A stretch of DNA of 64,000 bases from Oxytricha trifallax. Lineage: Eukaryota; Ciliophora; Spirotrichea; Sporadotrichida; Oxytrichidae. The stretch is from assembly GCA_000711775.1 (NCBI GenBank), contig ARYC01000408.1:62001-126000 (forward strand). The letters are read 5' to 3'. Below the pieces are notes generated by a model that saw nothing but the letters and a program-made list of their open reading frames with translations, was not told the origin of the DNA and did not search any database. Each line of letters starts with the position of its first letter. Position 1 is the first letter of the stretch. Position numbers and translations under genes: made by a program. Of the stretch, positions 21,723 through 33,194 are shown in pieces.

Positions 21723-22735
21723 AAATCGGGGGGAGGGAGTTTCCTGCCCAAAAATGGTAGTTTCTTCCCCCCTTCGGAAGTCTCCTACCCCATTCATAAA
21801 ATATGTAATTTTTATAATTTTCAAAGAATCTTTATCATAAATTATGATATAGTTATTTTTATTCTAGCTATAAATATTAATTATAATTTGATAATGAATT
21901 CACATTTTAATGAAAATCACATTAATTATTAATAAAAAACAATTATTTTAGCCTTGTTTATAATATATAATTTGATAAAGAATAATTATGTATCTTGAAA
22001 ATTATATATTAATAAAAGTCTTTTAGTACATTATAATGATAATGTTAATTGAAATTGAAATTTCTATGTTTCAAATATTTTTATTGCCAAACAATATATT
22101 ATTTAATTTTGGGAGCAGAAAACTTCCCCCCCCTCAGAAAATCAAATGAAAAATAATTTATATCACAACTTATTTTAATTAATGATTTATTTTTGTAAGG
22201 AATAAACAACAACAAAAAAATAGAATTTAGTTTTCTTAATGCTTATTTAAATTTAAAAATACTTTTCTATTAAAAAGTTGTATAATTTTAATTATCAGAA
22301 ATCTCTATATTATATTATAGTTGTTGGGGGGAGAGTTTCCTGCCCCTCTGTAGTTTCCCGCACCCTCCGTAAGTTTTCTGCTCCCAAAATTAAATAATAT
22401 ATTGTTTGGCAATAAAAATATTTGAAACATAGAAATTTCAATTTCAATTAACATTATCATTATAATGTACTAAAAGACTTTTATTAATATATAATTTTCA
22501 AGATACATAATTATTCTTTATCAAATTATATATTATAAACAAGGCTAAAATAATTGTTTTTTATTAATAATTAATGTGATTTTCATTAAAATGTGAATTC
22601 ATTATCAAATTATAATTAATATTTATAGCTAGAATAAAAATAACTATATCATAATTTATGATAAAGATTCTTTGAAAATTATAAAAATTATATATTTTAT
22701 GAATGGGGCAGGAAATTTCCCCCCTAACTGTTATA
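21722..22735. mobile_element. 1-kb foldback element with G/C-rich caps
   Basis: Two arms of about 335 bp (21790-22125 and 22375-22710) are nearly perfect inverted copies, both running CATTCATAAAATAT...TTTGGGAGCAGAA. Caps and the central region carry GGGGGAGGGAGTTTCCTGCC-like motifs, repeated at both ends and in the centre (22325-22385). No protein is supported. A non-autonomous palindromic element; target duplication unresolved. Confidence 0.75.
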
Positions 22736-24042
22736 TAAAATTTGTAAAAATTATATAATTTTATTGGCCAAATTAATTTAAATTTGGAAATATTGTTAGA
22801 AGAAATACAATTTTATAATATGAATATTTTTAAAATCATAATAATCATATTTTTTATACTCTTTGAATATTGAATTAGGATTTATTTATCGAATTAATAA
22901 TTGCACCACTTGATAATTATTAATGTCTTTAAATTGAATTGTAATTTTTATATTTTATATATTTTAGTTAAAATTAAAGAAACTATATATTTGTTTAAAT
23001 ATATATATAAATAATATAAAATAATTATTTAGTTAGATTTGATTAATTTTGTGCATAAACTAGGTATTAAAGATATCAGATAAAAAATTTACTTATTCGA
23101 AGTTTTTAAATTAAAAAAGGGGAAAAAATAAACATTGAATTATGTATAGTGGGGCTTTAAATTTATAGAGAATACAATTCACTCAATTGGATTTACCTAA
23201 AATTCTGATGCACATTTGAAAAATTAATTAAAATACATAATTTGCATTTTATTATTAAAATAATTAATAAATTTTATAAAATTCTAATTATCTTCATTTA
23301 TTCAATATTAATTATTTTTGTTTTCTTATCTTTAAAGTGCAAACTTGGACAACTTTATAATTTTACTTTAAAAATAATTTAATATTAATCCTTTTTTTTC
23401 AATATATATATATTTTGCACGAGATAAATAAAATAAATTAAAATAAAATATACTTAAATTTGAACTTTAGGGTTGGAAGAGTAGTTTAAATAAATAAAAA
23501 AATATTATTTGAATATTTATTATAAAATTATATTTTATATCACTTTAAATAATTTGGAATTTGTATTTTAAGGAACAAAAACTTTAATAATTCATTACAT
23601 AAAAATACAAAGTAAAGCCCAAAAAGATATGTTCGTAGAGATTTTTTCAAATGAGGATTTACCTTTATTTTTTGGTTGATAGGTTATAAAATAATAGGGA
23701 TGAATAATAAATTTGATGTTCGAATTACCTCAAAAGACAGAAGAAGAGATTCAAAGTTGATGTGATAAGATACTTTATATAAAATTATATTAGGTTCTCA
23801 CTCTATGTTAGTAAATGAATAGATAATACACTTTTACTGGTGTGAAATCACAGTAATTTCTTATCATTCCTCTTATTTAATGGAATCTCATAGATTGCTA
23901 AACCTTTGTTCCTGGAAACTTCCAGAACTTAGAAATTGGTAGGCTATAAAGTGATATGGTTTTATAAACCTTTCGTTTATCATCCTCGTCAACTAATTCA
24001 GAGACTCGAAGGTTGAATATCTGATTTGATTTTTTAGTATTA
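22736..24042. other. AT-rich stretch, little recognisable
   Basis: Mostly AT-rich DNA. A modest rise in GC at about 23610-23780 and 23890-24040 could mark small coding segments, but no convincing frame was found. Confidence 0.35.
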
Positions 24043-24435
24043 AACTGGTTAATTAATAGTCTCGGACTTACTGTCCAGACAGTTGCTTGACTGACCAATT
24101 CTGATAGGTAGGGTGTTCAAAACCCAGGGTTCGCTGATATTTTTACCTGTCTAAAAGCACGGAATATCCCAGGGTTCTGTAGTGTCTGTACCTGGTAAAA
24201 AGTACTGGATACTCGTCCCGAGCTGGGATGACGGTAAATGGCAGCATATGACCCGGCTTGGAAATCAGGAGTGGCGACATGGAAGAAAGGAAAAAAGTTT
24301 GTTCTACGGTCAAGATTGGTGTTGACCACACCTGATGCTTCCACAGGGGAGGTCGGGAGGGAGACTTACCTTCAGTATTTTCCCCCCTTAATGTTAATTT
24401 TCTAATAACTTAACTAACTAATAACTGGTTAATTA
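24043..24435 (+). mobile_element. SINE-like insertion, copy 1 (plus orientation)
   Basis: The 13-mer AACTGGTTAATTA at 24043-24055 recurs at 24423-24435, flanking a GC-rich 367-bp insert. The insert head contains GACTGACCAATTCTGATA followed by GGGTGTTCAAAACCC, resembling a pol III B box. The second SINE-like insertion at 62410 (minus strand) has the matching head CCCGACCAATTCC...GGGTTCGAAACC. A tRNA-like head plus a 13-bp target duplication supports a SINE. A 76-codon antisense frame (24117-24344) is probably incidental. Confidence 0.6.
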
Positions 24436-24553
24436 TTAAATTAATTTTAATTTCTAAAGTAGTCTTGATATTCTTTGGTGAATTAAATATTTGTGATAGT
24501 GGAGAGCTCGGTTGGGCTATGCATTTTTAATTAATATATAATTTATAAATTTT

Positions 24554-24588
<35 letters not shown>

Positions 24589-24951
24589 TTTTTTCGATTT
24601 TATACCATTTATGATTTAAAAAATGTTTACTTTGTTATCTTTTGTTAAAGAAACTATTTAAAATATATATGGGAAAAAATTGTTTTTAAATTTGTGATTT
24701 TTTGAAACTTATTTTACATTAAAACTTATAAAAAAATTAATAAAGTTAAGAAAAATACTAATTTTTTTAAACACATTTCTTACTTTAGATTTTCTCAATT
24801 TAAATTTTATTATTCAAAGAATCTCTTGTTGTAGCACTGTTTATTTTAAACCATTCATTGAAATATTATAAATTCTTTTGGTTATAAATTAGGGAAATTT
24901 ATTTTATTATCATAAAAATAAATTTTTAATTTATGATTCCCTTTTGAGAAG

Positions 24952-25167
24952 ATGAAGACAAGAGAAACAAAGATTAGATATTTTTTCACACACTTTGCCT
25001 GGGAAAACACAGGGACTGCATTCTCAGCAGATGTGGAACTGGTAAGAATTTTCTCGCCATTCCTTATATTGATTGTAACTCCAAAACCAATATTTGGGCA
25101 TGAAGATACCGGCTCTGATCTATGTAACATCTTGAATAGGAAAAAATCTACTAGGGAAGCTAGCTGA
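24952..25167 (+). CDS. Unrecognised small ORF or coding fragment
   Basis: A 71-codon frame (MKTRETKIRYFFTHFAWENT...) lies in a GC island. It contains a GTAAGA donor-like site after codon 30 (ADVELVRIFS region). It might be a first exon/MDS or another short insertion. No family match recognised. Confidence 0.3.
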   Translation: MKTRETKIRYFFTHFAWENTGTAFSADVELVRIFSPFLILIVTPKPIFGHEDTGSDLCNILNRKKSTREAS

Positions 25168-26345
25168 TTTTTCTGAGATTTTTATGTTCATGAATGCCAT
25201 TTAAAATTCACTTTGATACTTCCGACTAAATAACTGGTTTGATTTAGTATTAAATAGTGAATATTTAATATTAATTTAACATTAATTATTCACGCATAAA
25301 TGATTCACTTTCAAGCACCTAGTCAACTGTTAATCGTTTTTATTTATTCTTAGTTAATAAAACCACATTAATTAAATAAATACTAGACAGAAGATAAAAT
25401 TATGCATTCAATACAGATAAAATTTAATGTTATATTTTATGTGTAGAGGTGATGACGAAAAAAGATCGAGATAACTGCGATGATGCAAATGATGAAGCAT
25501 TGAAAATTTGAGGCTCAGTCAATAAAAAGTGCTTGGTCTAACTTGTTCATCTGGTCAAAAAAAAATAAGTTATGATAGTTCTCATCTTGGGTGTCTTAAT
25601 GCTGGAAGAAAAAGAATGGGTATTATATATCTTATTATAAAATACCATATTCAATATTAAAAATTTATACCCTATATATTGCATATAATAGATAACTTTA
25701 CATTACCTTGAGTTGAGAATGTTTTTATAATTAAGATCTTCAATTAAATCTTGATTAATTTTTAATTTCTCTTAAATACAATCAAAAAAATAAGACTTTA
25801 AATAAAATCTATAATAAAAGAACTTAAACCTGTAAAATGAGATTGACAAAACTTAATTTTTTTTGTTTTATTTTACAAGTTCAAATACCAATCCTAATGT
25901 TTTTGATGATGTTATAATATTATTTATAATTCTGATCTGATATAAAAAAAGAATTTATATCTTTTTTTTTATAATAATTTTTATTTAGAAATTGATCTAA
26001 TTTTTCTTAATACCTTATTCGTTTCTCATTTTAAATCTAGGGGTTTAGACCTTTATAAATATAAAATTTCTATTTTATTTACTATTGAAACTATTTTATA
26101 AAAATAAAAAAGTTCCTTCACATAGGAGCTTGGCTTCAGCACTGATTGAGTCCCATTTTTTAGATTAAAATGTAAATTTCTCAAACATAATTTTTCTTTT
26201 CAGTGCATCTTAGGTTTAATCATAGAAAGGGTATTCTTTAGTTAATAATACGTGCAAGATATAATTAAGTTTTTATACTGTTTTTCTAATTATTTCTATA
26301 ATTGTATTCTTTGTACAAATTATAAAAATAACTAATTCCATAGAA
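25168..26345. other. AT-rich spacer with one small GC island
   Basis: An island at about 25440-25610 reads MTKKDRDNCDDANDEALKI then TGA, and may be part of a coding segment. The rest is AT-rich and unassigned up to the transposon terminus at 26346. Confidence 0.35.
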
Positions 26346-26447
26346 TTAGTCTATATTTTTTGAATTTGAGTGAATGATTAAATTAGAGATTGACATACTC
26401 ATAAAATATATAGGAGTAGATTACGATTTTAGTTCTTTCATCATAGA

Positions 26448-29122
26448 TCAACTTTACTTGTTCTATGATAGCCTTTTGAATGCAGCCTCCCCGACCAATT
26501 GTTTTAGATCATCGAGAGTCTCTACAACATCCTGCTTTTTTATGCGTCAGATATTGCTTCAAGTAGAACTTTGCTGAATCGTTTTTTATAGATGAGTGCT
26601 ACAAGTTGCTCGAGTTTATCGAGCTTTTCAATTGATATCTACTTCATCTTATGCAAAATCTGTTACTTTGGCAATTTAGATACTGGAAAATATTTTGACT
26701 GCAATGCTCCCATATTCCTCGAGCTCCTACCCCTCATTTGTAGATATTGGCTCTCTGAATTGACTTCGCATGCAATAAGTACTTGAGCATCAGTTCTAAA
26801 CCTTGTGTTGTAGCCATAACTCTCATCATTGCCAAGGATTAAAACTCCATTTTACCATGATTGAATTTCATCCAAGGTTGCTAGAGAGATGCCCATTCTC
26901 ACCTTTACTAGATCCATTGAGGTGGTCATGTCTCGAACAATAGGCTTCTCATGATCGTTACAAAAAACTATGATAGGACCTATGAGACAGCACTCCTTAA
27001 TTTCTTCCTTTAGTTTTGTGAATCTATCATCCACACTTGAGCATACAATGACTTCTCCTCCCTAATCTTGACTCAATGAATGCAAAAGTTCGTATTCACT
27101 TTTGAACTTAAGAACTTTGGGTGATATACACACTTGAGCAAGGACTCTCTGAATGCCTAAATCGCAAGTAGCGCTGAACATGTAAGACTTGCTCAATCCT
27201 AAATCCCAAAGTCCATACATTTTACCATCATAGTACAGAAAGGGATGCTTCCACGCAATTTGATCGAATTCATCAATGATCAGAACATCGTAAGGCTTCT
27301 TAGCTTAGTAAAAGTTTTCTATGGTCTCTATCTGCAGCTAAATGCCTAGTGGTTGAAGAAACTTCTAGGTTTGTAATTTTAGGATTTGATCTGGAACAAT
27401 TATAAGTACTTTCTTGCCCTGTTGAATCCAATAACAAGCCAATAGCCCCTGAATCCAAGTTTTTCCAGATGCAGTTGGCATTTAAACTTAGATGTTATTC
27501 TGCTGATGACTCAAAATTATCGCAGACATTGTCGATTAGTAAACTGAATGCTTGTAATCTTGACAAGTTTCCTACATTTATTACGAGCATCTAGAAATTT
27601 CATCGATTGACACTTAGTGATCTCCATTCACAGTCTTTGAAAACTCTAACCAAATTTACTCACTCTTGGATACAATCTCAGATTAGGATTTTTAATTTTG
27701 AGAGCTAGAGTGTAGTTTACCGAGCTCAGACATCCACAAAGTATCATCCTGTTCAAATATTTACCCTAACTAGTCAAGCTCAAAGTCCTTCACAGATTAA
27801 AGCACCAATATTAATCGCTCAAAAGTTGTAAGTTAATGTACGGACGCTTCGCGAGCATCGTGAGAAGAATTCTCTATGAGAATACTCCTATAAGCTCAGG
27901 TAGAATGCTTGATGGGTTCTGCTTAACCTTCGTTATTGAAATCAAGGTTATCAGATCTTCCCTGAAGAGTTTGTTGACCTTTTGTAATGTTGATATGAAG
28001 TCATTGTATAGAAAATTATTTTTGTTTTTGACGATTACCTCAGCCTCTTTTTCATTGAACCCATTCTTGACAAGAAACTATTTGAATATCTCCAGGCTTT
28101 CCAGAGATTAGGTAGTCTACAGCGATGAAAGTGAATTCAGATCTAGCAAGAGCTATCAACCCAATTGTAATTGGTTAGCTGTTATCTTTTAGATGTCTGT
28201 TTATTGATGATGCCATCGTCCCTAAAACTGTTCTCTCCTCTTTATCAAAAAGTTGAGTATCAACGCTATGATTTAAGTATGGATAGAGCGTGTGAATCAG
28301 AGTTTGACCTTCCAATGGCAACTCTTTTATAGAGGTAGAGGCAGCCAAGTGAAATTTGAGGATTTGTGATTGTGAGTAACTCTTGAGTTCCCTCTCAATT
28401 TGTTGAATCTCCCTAGTTTAGAACAATTAGATTATATGCTACTGTTGATGTTTCAGCTGACAATCGACACTGTCATCATAGAACTCTTTATCTTGAATGA
28501 GGGAATGATTTATTTTTTGAATTAAACTATTCTGAAACCCTTCATCAAGCTCTGCAAAATGCTGAATGAGGAAGAATGATAATTTTTAGATCTCATTGAA
28601 AGCTTAACTCGCTATAGTAGGACCGTCGCTTGAGGTTTTGATTCTTAACTTCTGATTACTTTTGCTAGTTTTGGATGGCATCACTTAAGCTGATCCTCTT
28701 TTCTATAAACATGAGTCTTCCTTAATCTTTGCTCCACCAAGAGCTCGCCTCAGAGATTATCTCTTGACTCGGATATAATTTCATAATAGTTCACGGTCTA
28801 TCTCGTTTAGTGGGTATTCCGATAACTTTGGATGGTCTTGTATGTCTTTGAAAGTTTTTTGATAGTTGTTGGTTATCAAGCCCAAAATAATTTTGGACTC
28901 AGAACATGGCGCCTTCGGTTCAGGCTGGTCCTAGAACTTTTTAAACTCAGAATAGGTTTTCTAGATTCTACTTCGATTTTCTTTGCATTTCTACTTTAAC
29001 TCTCTTTTATTGATGTCTGCAGTTGATTTCGATACTTCTGACAGCATAGATTTGGTGGTTGACAGCTTTGATTAAAATCGAGAATCATCACTATCGTACA
29101 TTGATTCTGAAGAGTCGCTCAT
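26448..29122 (-). pseudogene. Superfamily-2 helicase carried by the TA transposon
   Basis: The minus strand runs from ATG 29122 (MSDSSESMYDSDDSRFQSKL, acidic/serine-rich) to TGA 26448. The helicase core starts near 27530: a Q-motif-like VYQSTMSAIILSHQQNNIQV, then motif I MPTASGKTWIQGLLA, QQGKKVLIIVPDQ (Ia), VLIIDEFDQIAW (motif II, DEFD), MFSATCDLG (motif III) and, near 26730, QMRGRSSRNMGAL (motif VI). It spans about 880 codons. An in-frame TGA near 28787 and frame slips near 27790, 28100 and 26530 break it. The long N-terminal part (to ~27600) has no recognised domain. SF2 membership is clear; DNA versus RNA substrate is not. Confidence 0.82.
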
Positions 29123-29529
29123 TTTCAAATTTATGATTTTGTGATTATTTTTATCTTAAATAATTTAAATTTAAATCACTTAATCTGGAACTAAAACATC
29201 TCACATGATATGAATTGATAAAGGGGGGGGTGGTCAGACCCTAATTTTGACAACAAATTTTTTTCAAAAAAATCACAAAAAGGTCTAAAAAAATCACAAT
29301 AATCACAAAAAATCACAAAAAATCACAGAAAATCACAAAAAATTACAAGCCTAAAAAATCACATTTTTTTAAAAAAATGATCACAACCCCCCCCTACTTT
29401 TTTGGAAAATCTATTACATGTAAAATCTTTCCACATTGCAATGTAAGTTTTTGAATCTATTAGCTGTTTTCCTTATAGTTAAGAAAGTGATTATAAATTA
29501 TTTTTAATTTGATATAGGTAATAACATTT
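29123..29529. promoter_or_regulatory. Divergent spacer with small G/C-capped foldback
   Basis: Between the divergent helicase and unknown genes, AGGGGGGGGTGGTCA (about 29221) is mirrored by TGATCACAACCCCCCCC (about 29379-29396). Between them lie about five tandem units of AAAAAATCACAA (29280-29345). It could be a promoter region, a small MITE, or both. Confidence 0.45.
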
Positions 29530-30375
29530 ATGGACACAAATTCTATAAAAAGATCCTATCAGCAATTTCAGATGAGCGATGGCCATGCTGAGGACAGCAT
29601 CTTAAAGATTACTCCTCACGAGCTTGGTGGGAAATTTAAGTCTAAGCTTGACATTTACACTTATCTTACTGAGATTCGTAAATTTATTGGCCCTTAATAC
29701 TCATAGTGGGATACTACATGCCTCCTATTAATGGAGTCAACAGAGAATACCTGAGGCTAATATTTAAGGGGACTAAGCAACTTCTGAAGATGGATCAGAT
29801 CAAGATGGTTAAGGTCCCAAAATACGATGAGCTTTCAGTGAGATAACTTTACTTGCAGGTGTGTGACGATCAAGATCTCCGGATATACTTGCCAGACATG
29901 TCAGAGAAATCAAAGCCTATTGATAGACAATATTTTTTCAACGTCCTCAATACAATTTAGCCTGATTATCTTACCAACATAATCAACAAGTCCAGAGTGA
30001 TGAGGAACAGCTTAGATTGCCAGAGTTAGAAGAATGACTTCATACTTATATCAGATAACTGGTTTTCTCAGCTAACCAGCCATCCATTTATTTCAAGTAT
30101 TTTACTTTTCCTTAACACAATACAAACTAGAAAAATCTGGAAGGACAATGCAGCCTCTAAAAGCATCAGCGAAGTTGATGAAAGCCAGAAAACCTAAATA
30201 GTCTCCTCCCAAAGTTTTGTCGCTTAAACGATTCAAGGGAATCGAGAATGCCTCAGATGGCAAAGGAAGTAGGCCAAATGATGGTGCTCGCCTAATAGAA
30301 GCGAACTCCACCATGTTCGAATCTCAATCAGACACTGGAATGATGAACAATAATGCTTTAAGATTTAATATTTGA
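29530..30375 (+). pseudogene. Unrecognised protein of the TA transposon
   Basis: ATG at 29530 starts MDTNSIKRSYQQFQMSDGHA and ILKITPHELGGKFKSKLDIY. After a frame slip near 29705 it continues GYYMPPINGVNREYLRLIFK, VPKYDELSVRQLYLQVCDDQ, SDNWFSQLTSHPFISSILLF. A second slip near 30240 leads to NASDGKGSRPNDGARLIEAN and TGA at 30373-30375. About 280 codons. Composition is clearly protein-like, but no domain is recognised. It is divergent from the helicase and convergent with the transposase, whose stop is 27 bp away. Confidence 0.6.
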
Positions 30376-30401
30376 GCTTACAAGCCATAATTTAATTCAC
30401 T

Positions 30402-31420
30402 TCATAAATCAAACGTTTTCAACTTTTTCTTGCAAATTTCTCGTATTATACCATCATCAATGCTGCTAAAGGCATTTCTCAATACTTGCTAAGCATCGAA
30501 TCTCTGATCTTGCCCGACAATCTTCATCTTCATTCTCTTGAATTAATTCTTAAGTACCGAAAAGTAATTCTCAATGGGATTATATTGAGGTGAGTAGGGA
30601 GGAGTGAATATGAGAGTCATGTTCAATTGTTCACTTAGAGCTTTTATCCTTTTGCTGTGATGTACTCTTAGATTGTCAAGAACAATAGCAAGCATGATTT
30701 CAGTGTTTTATTCTTGTAACCCAATGAGAAAATCATAAAACTTTTCAATATCCACAGACTTCTCGTAATTGTAATACAGTTCTAGACCCTTGTTAGGAGA
30801 CATTCCCGCAACTACAGCAATGCTCTTCGTGAATTGTAACTTGTCCTTCACCTCAATGTTTTGATATCGATTGCTGAACTCTTGTTTGAGATTGGTCGAG
30901 TAAGTAAATATGACTTCATCGATAAAGACAACCTTCCTCCCTTATTAAGTGCGTTAGTAATTTTATATTTTATCTCTAGGTACAGCTCCTGAGTTTTATG
31001 ATTTTAAAGCGGGCTAATGTACTTGCGAATGCTTATAAACTTTCTCTTAATGCCGAAGTCCTTATATAGCTTGGAAAGTTTGGAGGGAGATATTTTTGAT
31101 TCAGGATATATTCTATGAAACATCACTCATCTCTCTCCAAGTGTCATTCCTACCTGCTTCTGTAATGTACTTTAGTTTGTTAGAAATTCAATGTTGTCGT
31201 CAGATAACTTTCCAAGTTTTGAAACATAACCTTCAGCTTTTGTTTGCTAGCTTTTTATTGTGCATATAACTTTCACTATTGAGGGAGGGATACTTGTAAG
31301 TTTACTTATCAACGAGTAGCTAAGGTAGATTGCTGAGCTATTATCAGGATCTTTGCATCTGAACCTCAGGAAAATTATTAAATCTTCTACACTTGAGATC
31401 GTCCCATGTTAGTCTATCAT
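30402..31420 (-). pseudogene. IS630/Tc1-like DDE transposase of the TA transposon
   Basis: Read on the minus strand from about 31420 to TGA 30402-30404. Helix-turn-helix-like N-terminal region with VSKLGKLSDDNIEFLTNQS, then TLGER, a TGA, VMFHRIYPESKISPSKLSKL. The DDE core is VVFIDEVIF (first Asp, ~30935), IVLDNLRVHHSKRIKAL (second Asp, ~30690) and PPYSPQYNPIENYFSVLKNQ (Glu, ~30560). These are textbook IS630/Tc1 motifs and distinct from the TBE transposase. A TGA at ~31117 and a frame slip at ~30955 inactivate it. Confidence 0.88.
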
Positions 31421-31589
31421 CCTGAGATTGCTGTATATGAATTGTTGGAGATAAATTATCCTGAAATTTATAATTTAAAAGTTATTATCGAGCCGCTAGT
31501 GAAATCATTAAAGTTCAGGATAACGTGAGATGGATTGTATGAGTTTTACATCTCTCTTTCTATTTGTTCTATGATTAGGTTGGCATTAG

Positions 31590-32530
31590 TTCAGTGAATG
31601 TTGCTTGAACAATAGCCCAGGTAAATCAATATCCAACTATTTATCCCAAGACAGCAACTATTGGGAAGTTCTGAAAAATTCAAAGTATGGAGACTTATTA
31701 ACATTTGCTATTTCGCTTTGCCTTTAATCAGTGCTCATTTGCATTTCCCCTCATCTCTCGACCACTTTCTAAGCAGCATTAACAATCTCAAATTTATACT
31801 ATAAAATCTCCGAGACCTCCGGAACCTCCGGGACCTCCGAAACCTCCGGAACCTCCGAGACCTCCTAGACCTCCTAGACCTCCGGGACATCCAAGACCTC
31901 CGGGACCTCCGAGACCTCCGGAACCTCCGAGACCTCCGGGACCTCCGAGACCTCCGGAACCTCCGAGACCTCCGACATTTCCATTCTCGTTCATACTTTC
32001 AAGCATCTCAGTCATCAGCAAATGAGCCTAATCGAATCCCATCAAAAATTTACTTTGATGAAACCTATGAAACGTGGAGTCGTACAAAGAGTTCAAATGC
32101 AAATCAATTTGCAAGCTTCTATGTTGAAGATTTGTTTTTGATGACTCCTATCAAAATTGTGACGTTTTTACTCCTAACGATTGATGCTCGTCGAGTGGAA
32201 GTCATTCAATAGCAGCTACGAAAGATAATCTGCCCTGGAAAGTGGGAATGATCAGAAAGCTGCCTATAAAATGATTTGGCAACTAATAAGTTATTGGAGT
32301 GAGAGCATTTCAACTAACTTGTTTAAAGTGAGATATATGTAAATCCCAAAGTCAAGATAATAGCAGATTATGAAGATGGCATGACCTTAAAAGCAATAAT
32401 AATGGAGGCGACTATATGAAGGGTTTCAACAGTTTACTCTATAAAAGTAATCGCATGTTGCAGCAATCAAATCAAGTGAAAGACAAACCATTCATCCTCT
32501 AAGGAAATAAATTCTTGATATATTAAATTG
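31590..32530 (+). pseudogene. Unrecognised protein of the TA transposon with Thr/Ser tandem repeat
   Basis: A plus-strand frame reads NNSPGKSISNYLSQDSNYWE, VLKNSKYGDLLTFAISLCLQ, a repeat of SETSGT-type units encoded by the 9-bp minisatellite (31806-31976), then SDISILVHTFKHLSHQQMSL. After a slip near 32050 it continues FDETYETWSRTKSSNANQFA, SFYVEDLFLMTPIKIVTFLL. More slips follow toward KPFILQGNKFL (~32500). Start uncertain. The opposite strand reads a Gly-rich frame through the minisatellite, which I regard as a shadow. Function unknown. Confidence 0.5.
31806..31976. repeat. 9-bp minisatellite, about 19 units
   Basis: Tandem units of the form GAGACCTCC / GGAACCTCC / GGGACCTCC. The unit length of 9 preserves reading frame, giving ETS/GTS triplets on the plus strand. 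Confidence 0.9.
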
Positions 32531-32586
32531 TACTTAAAATGTTGATTAATATAGCTTTTTCTTCAAATTCAAAAAATATAGACTAA

Positions 32587-33194
32587 ATAATACGATTATA
32601 ATTTAATTTAGAAATTTTCTTATTATAGTAAAATTATAGACATTTTCTAAGTATGTTTGGCTTCAATAATTTGACAAGTTCCTGAACTTTTAATTTACTT
32701 TTGCAGCAACAATTTAAATTTTACCATAAAATATTTTATTTTTTAAGAAAATCTATGGAAAATACGTTTATAAAATTTAACATTTGTAAATAGTTAAAAT
32801 TAATGGATACTAATTTACTGTAAAATAAATATAAATATTATAATTAAGGTGATGAATTTTAGATACCCCAAGTAATTTATTAAATAAAATATTAAGATGA
32901 TATTATATAGGAAAACAATCTATGAAGATAAGATTTATACATTTAATTATATTGAGAATGAGTATATAAAAATAGATTAATGCAAATAATTTAAAGAATA
33001 CAATTATTAAATTTATTTTCATAAGCCTATCTTAATTAAAACTTTTATTTAGTTTTAATGAAAGTGATTAGAAAATAAATATAACCTAATTCAATTATTA
33101 AAAATTATAGAATAAAATCTAAATTTGTAAATAAAGATTTAATATTATTTAGCTTTCTTTGTTACTATCAACATAAATTAATCTTTAAATTAAA
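32587..33194. other. AT-rich region downstream of the transposon
   Basis: Mostly AT-rich. A short minus-strand segment at about 32665-32715 (VAAKVNQKFRNLSNY then TGA) could be a 3'-terminal coding segment, but it is too short to support. Confidence 0.3.

Larger units (their letters stand above)
26346..32586. mobile_element. 6.2-kb TA-flanked transposon encoding helicase and IS630-type transposase
   Basis: A 24-bp perfect inverted repeat bounds the region. The left copy (26346-26369) reads TTAGTCTATATTTTTTGAAT plus TTGA; the right copy at 32563-32586 is its exact reverse complement. If TA is the target duplication (26347-26348 and 32584-32585), the repeat proper is 21 bp starting GTCTATATT. 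Inside are four gene-sized frames: an SF2 helicase (-), an unknown protein (+), a DDE transposase (-) and a Thr/Ser-repeat protein (+). TA target and IS630 transposase agree. All four genes have frameshifts, so this copy is decayed. I know of no described hypotrich element with this content. Confidence 0.78.

Noticed and set aside
21669..21932. 87-residue frame starting in a (TA)n run
   Set aside because: Begins in a dinucleotide repeat giving YIYIYI and continues into a foldback arm.
24117..24344. 75-residue minus-strand frame
   Set aside because: Lies antisense within the SINE-like insert bounded by 13-bp duplications; more likely incidental.
29280..29345. Repeated AATCACAAAA units as a CRISPR-like array
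   Set aside because: Units are contiguous with no unique spacers; simple tandem repeat in a eukaryotic sequence.
31794..32021. Glycine-rich minus-strand protein
   Set aside because: Antisense reading of the 9-bp minisatellite; the plus-strand frame extends on both sides with protein-like sequence.
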